In this document: in pieces, positions 40,001-48,668 of the stretch | How positions within the stretch are numbered: the stretch's first letter is position 1 | Layout: each line of letters opens with the position of its first letter | Source of the DNA: an uncultured Prevotellaceae bacterium | GTDB taxonomy: Bacteria; Bacteroidota; Bacteroidia; Bacteroidales; Bacteroidaceae | Assembly (NCBI GenBank): GCA_946188395.1 | Contig: CAMHUU010000005.1 | Span: 1-64,000, forward strand | Direction of reading: 5' to 3' | DNA length: 64,000 nucleotides | Made by a program: the position numbers and the translations under genes | The notes under the pieces: generated by a model | What the model saw: the letters and a program-made list of their open reading frames with translations, nothing else | What the model was told of the DNA's origin: nothing | The model's database searches: none

Positions 40001-41068
40001 ATGGGTAAGTTAGCAGTCTACAAGTATCTTTCCCTGATGTTCCTCGTACTCCAATGTGTTGTGTCCGCATTTACCATTGTGGCACTTTTCGGAGGCGACG
40101 TAAGTCCTGTGGGCCATTCCGCACGGGCCATGTTGGTATACATCCTTCCCGTGCTTATCGCCCTGAACATCGTGTTACTTCTTATCTGGCTCGTTCGCCG
40201 GAAATGGTTTTACGCACTCATTCCAGTCATCACCATTGCATGCTGCATCCCCTATATCGGCACCATCATCCAGTTTCGTTCCGTCGACAAGAAAGCCGAA
40301 GCCGAGAAAGGCCTGAAGATCGCCACCTATAACGTGGCCATGTTCGGGCGCGAGACTTCCGGTTTCCTGGCTCAGGACATCCTTGCCCAGATTCGTCGCC
40401 ACAAGGTAGATGTGCTCTGCCTGCAAGAGTATAGCGAAAACAGCGGTGACAAGAAAAATTCCGAGAGTTACAAGGAGTACTTCCCCTATATGGCAGTCGG
40501 TCGCGGCGACATGGTAGTCTTCAGCCGCTATCCCATCAAGGACAGCAAGACACTACTCTTCGACGATTCCAACCAGAGTGCCATGTGGGCCGACGTCGAT
40601 GTCAAGGGACAGGTAATCCGCTTCTTCAATGTCCACCTCGAGACCACCGGACTCAACCGCACCATGCATCAAGCCGGAAAGCTGCAGGCTGCCAACCCCT
40701 ACGAAGACTATAGCATGACCAACAGCCGCGTGCTGAACGCCATCTTCGGCAACTACACCCTGGGAATGATGTTCCGTGCCGGACAGGCCATCACCATTGC
40801 CAACGAGAAGCGCTCCACCGAGAAGCCCTGCATCCTATGCGGCGACTTCAACGACGTCCCCTACTCCTTCGTCTACAACACCATGCTGGGCAATATGGTT
40901 GACGGATTCAAAGAGTGTGGCGGCGGATGGATGCACACCTACCGAGGCAAGAAAGCCGTCCGCATCGACTACATCTTCCACGACACCTTCTTTAAAGGTC
41001 TCACCTACTACAAGGAAGACCTCACCACCTCCGACCACCTGCCGGTATTCATGAAGGTAACCTATTAA
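40001..41068 (+). CDS. Endonuclease/exonuclease/phosphatase family protein with N-terminal TM segments
   Basis: IATYNVAMFGRE; LCLQEYSE; CGDFNDVPYSF; TSDHLPVFM. Confidence 0.85.
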   Translation: MGKLAVYKYLSLMFLVLQCVVSAFTIVALFGGDVSPVGHSARAMLVYILPVLIALNIVLLLIWLVRRKWFYALIPVITIACCIPYIGTIIQFRSVDKKAEAEKGLKIATYNVAMFGRETSGFLAQDILAQIRRHKVDVLCLQEYSENSGDKKNSESYKEYFPYMAVGRGDMVVFSRYPIKDSKTLLFDDSNQSAMWADVDVKGQVIRFFNVHLETTGLNRTMHQAGKLQAANPYEDYSMTNSRVLNAIFGNYTLGMMFRAGQAITIANEKRSTEKPCILCGDFNDVPYSFVYNTMLGNMVDGFKECGGGWMHTYRGKKAVRIDYIFHDTFFKGLTYYKEDLTTSDHLPVFMKVTY

Positions 41069-41109
41069 CAAAACCGCTGTCGGTGACCTCGGGCGTCAGG
41101 TCTACGGCC

Positions 41110-41185
41110 TTGGCGCGGCACACCAGGTTAATCACGGGCTGGCCCTGTGCCACGAGTTCGGGGATACACTCACCCAGCTTCTTGA
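41110..41185 (-). pseudogene. Possible remnant of an HU-like gene
   Basis: ECIPELVAQGQPV on the minus strand matches DCLPELVAQGVPV in the HU-like protein at 5829-6740. Confidence 0.45.
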
Positions 41186-41278
41186 TGATTACAAAATAAA
41201 TGGGCTGCTTCCAAAAAAACAGCCCAAATAAAGAACAAAAAACGACTTTACACACGCAATTAACTGATAGTCAATAAA

Positions 41279-41434
41279 TTACAGCGTCGTGTCGGTATCA
41301 CCCTCTTCCTCATCTTCTTGGGGCTCGCCTTGCGCCTGCGGCACAAATTCACAATAGTCAGTACCTTGGTACTTCAGCAACTTGCCCTTGATAGCCTCAG
41401 GCTTCGTACTAGGGCGAATAATCTTTTCTTCCAT
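41279..41434 (-). CDS. 51-aa acidic small protein
   Basis: MEEKIIRPSTKPEAIKGKLLKYQGTDYCEFVPQAQGEPQEDEEEGDTDTTL (manual translation). Confidence 0.5.
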   Translation of the reverse strand: MEEKIIRPSTKPEAIKGKLLKYQGTDYCEFVPQAQGEPQEDEEEGDTDTTL

Positions 41435-41470
41435 ATTCAATTTGTTAATTTTTTAGATATTTTTTGAATC

Positions 41471-41502
41471 TGACTTTATGACTTTATGACTTTATGACTT
41501 TA
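41471..41502. repeat. Four perfect tandem copies of TGACTTTA
   Basis: Read directly. Confidence 0.95.
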
Positions 41503-41625
41503 ACCGTGTTTTTATTCTCAGAAAAATCAAAATAAAATTTTATATTTATATATAAATATAAGTTTCTAGAGTCTTTTCTTCAAAATGGCACTTAAAGTAT
41601 ATTCGTATATAGTATATTCGTAAGT

Positions 41626-41943
41626 TTAGAAGGCCTTATCGTCAGGTTCCTCATGTCCCCAGAGGGGCGAAATGTTAAGGATTCTTACTCGTTGAGCCTT
41701 GAATTTGCGGCCGTCCTGGGTCTTACGGTCATTCACCGTAAATTCCAGCGACACATGTACCCAGCCGCCAACTTTCAGCTTCAGCTGCTGCGCAGCCTCG
41801 GCATAGTTACCCACCGTTTCAGCGGCAATGGTGTTGGCGCCGTCGCTCAGCACGTAGGTCTGCACCTTCAGCTTGTCGGACTGCCCATTCTGGTTCGTAG
41901 TCGGAATCTCCTCCATCGGGAGCATTTCCTTAATAAACATCAT
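41626..41943 (-). CDS. Hypothetical protein, possibly OB-fold/SSB-like
   Basis: DKLKVQTYVLSDG...QLKLKVGGWVHVSLEFTVNDRKTQDGRKFKAQRVRILNI; start uncertain. Confidence 0.5.
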   Translation of the reverse strand: MMFIKEMLPMEEIPTTNQNGQSDKLKVQTYVLSDGANTIAAETVGNYAEAAQQLKLKVGGWVHVSLEFTVNDRKTQDGRKFKAQRVRILNISPLWGHEEPDDKAF

Positions 41944-42015
41944 CTGTCGCTCCACAGTCCGCAGCAGTGTCGGGGTTTCACCCTCCTATTCCATCGCCTG
42001 CATTCCGAGCCAGGC

Positions 42016-42081
42016 GGAGAATTTCTCCGAGCCGTCCGGAGAATTTCTCTGCGCCGTTCAGAGAATTTCTCCGCGCCGTCC
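42016..42081. repeat. Three tandem 22-bp repeats each containing GGAGAA-T-TTCTCC dyad
   Basis: GGAGAATTTCTCCGAGCCGTCC / GGAGAATTTCTCTGCGCCGTTC / AGAGAATTTCTCCGCGCCGTCC. Confidence 0.9.
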
Positions 42082-42291
42082 GCAATCGACTTCCCCCTGG
42101 GGCTTTTTACCTTTTTACTCATACTTTTTTTGCTTTTAATTCGTTTGACATAAAGTTACTTTTGTGAGATCTCGACAGCAAAGGTATGGACAAAAAAAAT
42201 AACGGGTGGCGATTCTGACACTCTTGAATCGCCTCACACGGTGCCTATCCCCATGTGCGACCAAAAAAACGAAGAAAAATCTATCAAAATG

Positions 42292-42346
42292 AAAGAATCC
42301 GAACAACGATGAAGTTGCTCGGATTCTTTGGTGTTATATAGGTTTT
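42292..42346. repeat. Dispersed hairpin repeat, copy 4
   Basis: AAAGAATCCGAACAACGATGAAGTTGCTCGGATTCTTTGGTGTTATATAGG. Confidence 0.85.
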
Positions 42347-42429
42347 GACAAAAAAAGCGGCGGATAATTTGTGAGTGTCACAATTTTATCGTATTTTTGC
42401 GGCAGAATTAACACTTAGGGAATTGCATA

Positions 42430-43389
42430 ATGAAAAAAGTATTATCAACCATTATCCTTGGGTTGTGTGCCACATGGGGTGTACAGGCCCAGATTGCTGG
42501 CGGCAACTGGTATAACGGCTGGCTGGTGTATTCGGCCAATCTGCAGAATAACGGAAACATCCTGATGAATGGGATGGCGGAGGGCGAGGAGCATGAATTC
42601 ATGCTTGTGCCTGTGGCTGGCAAAAAAAATGCCTATCGCGTCACTGACGGCCCTAACGGCTATGTCGATGAGTTTCATGCGACTCCGCACGTCCGGCATC
42701 TGAAAGACAATGGTGTGGACGCACTCTGCTTCTATAACGACAAGAACCAGTTGGAGAAGGTGATGACGAACGAAACGGATTGGGATGCCGAAAAAATCAG
42801 TAAGGAGCGTTGGCTGGCTCAGGTTTATGGCGAATATGCCAGCGATGAGGAAAACGATGTGGAGAAAGTGCTCCGCTGGGATCAGCATAGTCTCAGTCTC
42901 GGTGGCATCGTGCTGAAGTATGAGCTCTTGACTTTCAACGGGCTGATCATCGACACAGGTATCATCATGATAAACGCGGTGCCAGGCAGTACCAACGAGT
43001 TAGAGGGTACCTGGGGGGTGGTTGCCACACTGGGCGGCCTGGACCTCATCGCACTGGACACCTCGAAAGGAACGATGCCATGGGACTGGCAACCGACGGG
43101 TGTCAAATACACTTTCAAGAAGACAGATCTGGACCAAGGGCGTTTTGCCTATACCAGTAAGGTGCTGCTGAATGACAAGCAGTTCGGCAAGCTCGACAAA
43201 AAGACGCTCCGTATTATGCGAAACGAAATCATGGCTCGTCATGGCTACCGTTTCCAGTCGAAGGACCTGCAGGAGTATTTCGACAAACAGCCTTGGTATA
43301 AGCCTGCAGCGTCGAATGCCAGCGTCAAGCTCTCGCTGGTCGAGCAATTGAATGTTGACTTAATTAAGAGTGTGGAGGCTGAAGAGTAA
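42430..43389 (+). CDS. YARHG domain-containing secreted protein
   Basis: Signal peptide; LRIMRNEIMARHGYRFQSKDLQEYFDKQPWY. Confidence 0.83.
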   Translation: MKKVLSTIILGLCATWGVQAQIAGGNWYNGWLVYSANLQNNGNILMNGMAEGEEHEFMLVPVAGKKNAYRVTDGPNGYVDEFHATPHVRHLKDNGVDALCFYNDKNQLEKVMTNETDWDAEKISKERWLAQVYGEYASDEENDVEKVLRWDQHSLSLGGIVLKYELLTFNGLIIDTGIIMINAVPGSTNELEGTWGVVATLGGLDLIALDTSKGTMPWDWQPTGVKYTFKKTDLDQGRFAYTSKVLLNDKQFGKLDKKTLRIMRNEIMARHGYRFQSKDLQEYFDKQPWYKPAASNASVKLSLVEQLNVDLIKSVEAEE

Positions 43390-43409
43390 GGACTACATTC
43401 CTTGGGATG

Positions 43410-44537
43410 TCACTCGGACATATCGCGCATCCAGACGGTGACGCTTTGTCCCATGCGCTGTTTGAAGGCGCTGCTGAAGGTGCTGTAGCTGCGGAAGCCG
43501 CTTTCCTGGGCCAGCTGCTGGGCGGTGACGGAACGACGGTCGGCGACGGTCTGGCGATAGAGCGTGACGAAATGCTGGATGCGCAGGGCGTTGATGTAGG
43601 TGTTGTAGTTCATGCCCTGACTGGAGAAATACTGGCTGAGATAGAAGCGGTTGATGCCCACGGCTGCCGAGAGCTGGGCCAGCGACAGGTCGTGCTGCAG
43701 GTAGAGCTGCGAGTCGACGCAGTGCTCGGTCAGCAGTTGTCCGATATTGGACGGAATGGTCACCGATTTTTGCGACTGTTGGCCAGACTCCTGGTCGGCC
43801 TCCGAGTCGGGTTCATGGTCGTCCTGCGACTTGGACGCAATCGCCAGCTGCGACAGTGTCTCGACGCGCCACAACAGGAGCACATAGAGTACCATTGCCA
43901 CGACATGCAAGATATAGATCAGGATGGAGTCGTTGTCGACGAGACAATAGAGGAGGAACAGCAACAGACAGACGAGCGACACCACTTGGGTCAGCCACAC
44001 CTTTTTGTTTTCCAGGTCGGCATAGTTGTCGTTGAGCCACCGGCCGTATCGGCGGACGGCAAACGCCATATACACCGAGAACAGCACATAGAGCGCCAGA
44101 ATGTAGAAGGCGGCTATGGACACGAAGGGGCCGTCGGGATAGCATATATGCAACAGTCCCAGGGCGATGAATGGCAGCATGGCAGCTATGGCGGGCCAGA
44201 CAGGGCGGCGGCGGTCCTGGAGCATGGCCAGCAGGGTGCCGGCAACGGTGGTCATCTGCGTCACGCAGTCGAGCACGACAACGGCCACATAGGCCGCAGA
44301 ATGGATGTCGCGGGAGTAGATATAGAAAAACATCCACCATACATGACCCAATGCTGATACGGCAAAGAACGACGCTGCCCAGCGGCGCAGCCGCAGCGGC
44401 GGGGTGACGTCGGGCGCGAAGGCATTGCCTCGGCGCAGCAGCAGGTAGACTGCCGCTATGAGTGATACCGCGCCGGTGATGCCGTAGAGGATGAAAAACA
44501 ATATAATATGTAGAGGTGTCTGTTCGAGTATATTCAT
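43410..44537 (-). CDS. Membrane-anchored AraC-family regulator
   Basis: N-terminal TM helices; C-terminal LSQYFSSQGMNYNTYINALRIQHFV...AQESGFRSYSTFSSAFKQRMGQSVTVW. Confidence 0.85.
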   Translation of the reverse strand: MNILEQTPLHIILFFILYGITGAVSLIAAVYLLLRRGNAFAPDVTPPLRLRRWAASFFAVSALGHVWWMFFYIYSRDIHSAAYVAVVVLDCVTQMTTVAGTLLAMLQDRRRPVWPAIAAMLPFIALGLLHICYPDGPFVSIAAFYILALYVLFSVYMAFAVRRYGRWLNDNYADLENKKVWLTQVVSLVCLLLFLLYCLVDNDSILIYILHVVAMVLYVLLLWRVETLSQLAIASKSQDDHEPDSEADQESGQQSQKSVTIPSNIGQLLTEHCVDSQLYLQHDLSLAQLSAAVGINRFYLSQYFSSQGMNYNTYINALRIQHFVTLYRQTVADRRSVTAQQLAQESGFRSYSTFSSAFKQRMGQSVTVWMRDMSE

Positions 44538-44540
44538 ATT

Positions 44541-46109
44541 TTATGGGTGTTCGGGAATGGGGAGGCCCATCTGGCGGGCTTTGTCGATGAGGAGTGCCAT
44601 GAGGGCTTCGCGTTCGTTGTCGACGCGGTTGTCGAGGACGGCATCCTTGAGGTATTGTTTCAGCACGCCGACTTCGCGCGAGGGCTGCAGGTGGAACATC
44701 TGCATAATCTCGTTGCCGTCGATGACGGGCTGCAGGAGTCGCTTGTAGTCTTTCTCCTTCAGGTCGGCGAGTTTTTCGCGTACCATGCGGAAATTCTCGA
44801 GGAACATGCGTTTCTTGACTTCGTTCTTCGACGTGATGTCGGCCTCGCAGAGCAGCATGAGGTCGTCGATGTAGTCGCCGGCATCGTTGAGCAGTCGGCG
44901 CACGGCGGAGTCGGTGACTTCGCTGTCGGCAATGACCTGCGGTCGCATGTGGAGGTCGACGAGGAGCTGTACCTGTCGCATCTCGGCACCCATGGGGAGC
45001 TTGAGGCGGCGGAAGATCTGGGGCACCATCTTGGCCCCGATGATGTTATGGTTGTGGAAGGTCCACCCCACCCCGGGTTCCCAGCGCTTCGACTTGGTCT
45101 TGCCCACGTCGTGCAACAGAGCGGCCCAGCGGAGCCAGAGTGTTGAATGTGGAATGTTGAGTGTTGAATGATTTTCGCTTCGCTGCGATGAAGAATTTTC
45201 CAATGAAGAATTAATTCCACATTCATCATTTTTCATCGCCGTAGGCGACAATTCAACATTCCACATTCCACATTCCACATTTTTACAAACGTTCTCGAGG
45301 ACTTCGAGGGAATGATAAAAGTTGTTCTTATGGGCGCGGCCGTCGCGGCGTTCGACGATGTCGAGGGCGGCGACTTCGGGCAGGATGATCTGCAGGAGGC
45401 CTGAGCGCTGGAGGTATTCGAAACCAATGCTGGGGTGCGGCGCGAGCATGATTTTGTTGAGCTCGACGGCGATGCGCTCGCCACTGACGATGCGGATGCG
45501 GTCGGCCATGCGCTGCAGACCCTCGAAGGTCTCGTCCTCAATCTGGAAATTGAGCTGGGTGGCAAAGCGGATGCAGCGCATCATGCGCAGGGGATCGTCG
45601 GAGAATGTCACCTCGGGGTCGAGGGGCGTGGCGATGATGCCGTCCTCGAGGTCGGCAATGCCGTTGAAGGGGTCGACGAGCTGTCCGAAGCGGCTGCTGT
45701 TCAGACAGATAGCCATCGCATTGATGGTGAAGTCGCGGCGGTTCTGGTCGTCCTCGAGCGTGCCGTCCTCGACGATGGGTTTGCGCGAGTCGTGGCTGTA
45801 GCTTTCGCGACGGGCTCCGACGAACTCGACTTCCATATCGCCCATCTTCACCTGTGCTGTGCCGAAGTTCTTGAAGACAGAAAGGTGAGCACGACGGCCG
45901 AGCTGCTGCTTGAGGGCCTTGGCGACCTCGATGCCGCTGCCCACGACGACGACGTCGATATCGTCGGAGGGGCGCTCGAGGAAAATGTCGCGCACGTAGC
46001 CTCCCACGACGTAGCATTCCACCCCCAGACGGTCGGCCACACGACTGATCTGGTGGAAAATATCTTGGTCTAATATCTTCGCTAATGCTGCGTCGGAATA
46101 TAGTTTCAT
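44541..46109 (-). CDS. cca: CCA-adding/tRNA nucleotidyltransferase with HD domain, carrying an in-frame repeat insertion
   Basis: VVGGYVRDIFLERPSDDIDVVVVGSG; RRDFTINAMAI; LLHDVGKTKSKRW; start trimmed from 46163. Confidence 0.88.
   Translation of the reverse strand: MKLYSDAALAKILDQDIFHQISRVADRLGVECYVVGGYVRDIFLERPSDDIDVVVVGSGIEVAKALKQQLGRRAHLSVFKNFGTAQVKMGDMEVEFVGARRESYSHDSRKPIVEDGTLEDDQNRRDFTINAMAICLNSSRFGQLVDPFNGIADLEDGIIATPLDPEVTFSDDPLRMMRCIRFATQLNFQIEDETFEGLQRMADRIRIVSGERIAVELNKIMLAPHPSIGFEYLQRSGLLQIILPEVAALDIVERRDGRAHKNNFYHSLEVLENVCKNVECGMWNVELSPTAMKNDECGINSSLENSSSQRSENHSTLNIPHSTLWLRWAALLHDVGKTKSKRWEPGVGWTFHNHNIIGAKMVPQIFRRLKLPMGAEMRQVQLLVDLHMRPQVIADSEVTDSAVRRLLNDAGDYIDDLMLLCEADITSKNEVKKRMFLENFRMVREKLADLKEKDYKRLLQPVIDGNEIMQMFHLQPSREVGVLKQYLKDAVLDNRVDNEREALMALLIDKARQMGLPIPEHP
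45139..45281. repeat. Composite hairpin plus heptamer repeat inserted in frame in cca
   Basis: Opposed arrays of GAATGTG/GAATGTT and CCACATT heptamers; hairpin TCGCC-GTA-GGCGA at 45236-45248. Confidence 0.8.
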
Positions 46110-46186
46110 TTGCGATGTATCAAGATTTATGGGCACAAAAGTACAAAAAAAATAGCGTTTCATGAGTATTTTTTAATTTTTTTCAC

Positions 46187-46194
46187 TATCTTTG
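46187..46194 (+). promoter_or_regulatory. -7 element TATCTTTG for the PAP2 gene
   Basis: TAnnTTTG, about 28 bp upstream of ATG. Confidence 0.55.
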
Positions 46195-46221
46195 CACCCA
46201 AAATACTAATAATTATTAATA

Positions 46222-48072
46222 ATGTACACAATGAAAACGAAACTTTTACTAACTATTGCTCTTGTCTGCATGGCAGTGACTGCCAGCGCCGACAACTACA
46301 AGGACATGGAGTCGCTGACACTCTCGACGCCCGAAATGAAGGCTGAACTGGTGCCCGTCGCCAACCACAAGGCCAACCCCTATGGCCGCATGGAGATGAG
46401 GAGCACGCTGCGCATGGAAACGGGCGGATGGAAGCCCGACTTCGATTTCTTCAAGTCGAAGACCAATCCCGGCGTGAAGCCTCACAAGTTCATGGACGAG
46501 CTGACGTTCGTGGGTGTACCCCTGTTTGTGGCAGGTATTGCCATCAAGGGCGACAAGGCCATGTTTGCACAGAACAATAAGAACGGTAAAAAGAATACAC
46601 AGCTGCTGACCGACTTCAAGACCAGCATTGACGACTATACGCAGTATTTCGGTCCGGCTCTGACGGTCGGTCTGAAGCTGGGTGGCTATGAGGGCCGCAG
46701 CGACTGGCCCCGACTGCTGGCCAGCGCCGGTATGTCGTATGCCATCATGGCTGCCTTGGTAAACGGTATCAAGTATACCGCCAAGGAGATGCGCCCGGAC
46801 GGTTCGTCAGCCAACTCGTGGCCCTCGGGACACACGGCAACGTCGTTCGTCGGTGCTACCTTGCTGCACAAGGAGTACGGTCTGACACGCTCGCCCTGGT
46901 TCTCGATAGCCGGCTACGGTGTGGCAACGGCTACGGGTGTGATGCGCGTGCTGAACAACCGCCACTGGGTGAGCGACATCATGTCGGGAGCCGGTATCGG
47001 TATCATGTCGACGGAGCTGGGCTATGCCCTGTGCGACCTGATGTTCAAGGGCAAGGGTCTGCTGCGCAACGACCTGGAGGTGGACTTGGACAATCCTTCG
47101 TTCTTCAGCATCTCGATGGGTCTCGGCCTGGGTGGCAAGGACTTAGACATCAACACGCTGGACGACCTGCAGGACAAGGAACTGCACGGCATTTCAGAAG
47201 CAGATGCCGCGTTACTGAAAGGTAACTCCGAGTTCAATGAGACCATTGACTTCCGCGCTGCTACGGTGGTAGACGCCGAGGGTGCCTACTTCTTCAATAA
47301 GTACATCGGCGTCGGCGGACGCTTCCGCGTAAGAGCCATGTCGGCCAAGTCGTTCGGTAAATATGCCGACATCAGTGCCGAGGATGCCAACTACATATGG
47401 AACGACCCCGACTATTCGATTAGCGAAATCTATGCGAGATCCGACTATCCCGGACAGGCATTGACAGCGCCTATCATCAACGAGGGCGGTGCTCCGATTA
47501 CCGAACTGAGCGGTATCGTCAAGAGCGACCACCTGACAGAACTGACTGCCAGTGTAGGTCTGTATTTCAACATTCCGCTGACCCAGCGTCTGGCATTGGG
47601 CACCAAGGCCCTCATCGGACGTTCGTTCATGCAGGAAATGGATATCGACGGCCATGCTGAGGGTAACGTCAAGGATATCGACTATGGTATGATTATCGAG
47701 AAAGGCAATGTGACTTATCTGGGTCTGGAGTATCCTGTCAGCACAGGTGAGAAATATACTGCCGACTGGGACTACTTGACACTGGGTGCCGCCAGCGCTA
47801 CATCGTGGGGCACGGGCATCTCGCTGACCTACCGCTATAAGTCGAACTTCGCATGGAAAATATTCTGCGACTACGACTACTCGAAGAAGACCTACACGCT
47901 GACCTACAATCCGCTCAACTTCCTGAAACAAGGACTGACGCAGGATGCGTACACGCTGGTCGCCAACAGAGAAGTGTCGAACGTGGCCTACGACATGGAT
48001 CCGTATGTGTATAAGAAGGACAAGAAGATGAACTACTGGACACTGGGTCTGTCGTTCATGGTGAACCTGTAA
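46222..48072 (+). CDS. PAP2 phosphatase fused to a C-terminal beta-barrel-like region
   Basis: KEMRPDGSSANSWPSGHTATSFVGATLL...NRHWVSDIMSGAGIG; C-terminal half with alternating beta pattern ending GLSFMVNL. Confidence 0.8.
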   Translation: MYTMKTKLLLTIALVCMAVTASADNYKDMESLTLSTPEMKAELVPVANHKANPYGRMEMRSTLRMETGGWKPDFDFFKSKTNPGVKPHKFMDELTFVGVPLFVAGIAIKGDKAMFAQNNKNGKKNTQLLTDFKTSIDDYTQYFGPALTVGLKLGGYEGRSDWPRLLASAGMSYAIMAALVNGIKYTAKEMRPDGSSANSWPSGHTATSFVGATLLHKEYGLTRSPWFSIAGYGVATATGVMRVLNNRHWVSDIMSGAGIGIMSTELGYALCDLMFKGKGLLRNDLEVDLDNPSFFSISMGLGLGGKDLDINTLDDLQDKELHGISEADAALLKGNSEFNETIDFRAATVVDAEGAYFFNKYIGVGGRFRVRAMSAKSFGKYADISAEDANYIWNDPDYSISEIYARSDYPGQALTAPIINEGGAPITELSGIVKSDHLTELTASVGLYFNIPLTQRLALGTKALIGRSFMQEMDIDGHAEGNVKDIDYGMIIEKGNVTYLGLEYPVSTGEKYTADWDYLTLGAASATSWGTGISLTYRYKSNFAWKIFCDYDYSKKTYTLTYNPLNFLKQGLTQDAYTLVANREVSNVAYDMDPYVYKKDKKMNYWTLGLSFMVNL

Positions 48073-48115
48073 GCGGGCTACGCCCTAAATAAAAAATATT
48101 CAAATAAAAAATAAT
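48073..48115. repeat. Hairpin plus A-rich repeat (GCGGGCTACGCCCTAAATAAAAAATATTCAAATAAAAAATAA)
   Basis: Related to 50602-50640 and 50717-50761. Confidence 0.75.
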
Positions 48116-48116
48116 A

Positions 48117-48668
48117 TTGACAACGCAAGAAGAAAAGACTAACCGCCAGTTTGAACAGGTCGTCGGCGAATGCCGCGCGCTGTTTGAGAAGAAGCTCCAC
48201 GACTACGGGGCTTCGTGGCGTATTCTGCGACCCTCGTCGCTGACCGACCAGCTGTTTATCAAGGCCAAGCGCATCCGCTCGCTGGAAATCAAGAAGGAGT
48301 CGCTGGTGGGCGAAGGCATACGGCCCGAATTCATCGCACTCATCAACTACGGCATCGTGGGACTCATCCAGATTTACCACGGGTTCAGCGACACGGTGGA
48401 CATCACCGTCGAGGAGGCCATGAAGCTGTACGACAAGTACGCCAAAGAGGCCTTGGAGCTGATGAAACGCAAGAACCACGACTACGACGAGGCGTGGCGC
48501 GGGATGCGTGTCAGCTCGTATACCGACTTCATCCTGACGAAAATCGAGCGCATCAAGGAAATCGAGAACCTGGGTGGCGAGACGCTGGTTTCGGAGGGTA
48601 TCGACGCCAACTACATGGACATCATCAACTATGCCGTGTTTGGTGCGATTAAGTTGAGTGAGGAGTGA
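48117..48668 (+). CDS. DUF1599 domain-containing protein (tandem), probable TTG start
   Basis: Two internal repeats [29 protein letters not shown] / [29 protein letters not shown]. Confidence 0.82.
   Translation: MTTQEEKTNRQFEQVVGECRALFEKKLHDYGASWRILRPSSLTDQLFIKAKRIRSLEIKKESLVGEGIRPEFIALINYGIVGLIQIYHGFSDTVDITVEEAMKLYDKYAKEALELMKRKNHDYDEAWRGMRVSSYTDFILTKIERIKEIENLGGETLVSEGIDANYMDIINYAVFGAIKLSEE

Noticed and set aside
42016-42081. CRISPR array
   Set aside because: Units are contiguous with no spacers and no cas genes nearby
42016-42122. 22-bp repeats as a phase-variable frame switch joining ATG 42122 to the OB-like ORF
   Set aside because: Although 22 is not a multiple of 3, the OB-like frame has a TAG at 41986-41988 between the repeats and the ORF, so changing copy number would not join them
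43407-44357. 316-aa plus-strand ORF opposite the AraC regulator
   Set aside because: Shadow ORF with repetitive composition
44541-46109. cca disrupted as a pseudogene
   Set aside because: Frame is intact through the insertion and all catalytic motifs are present
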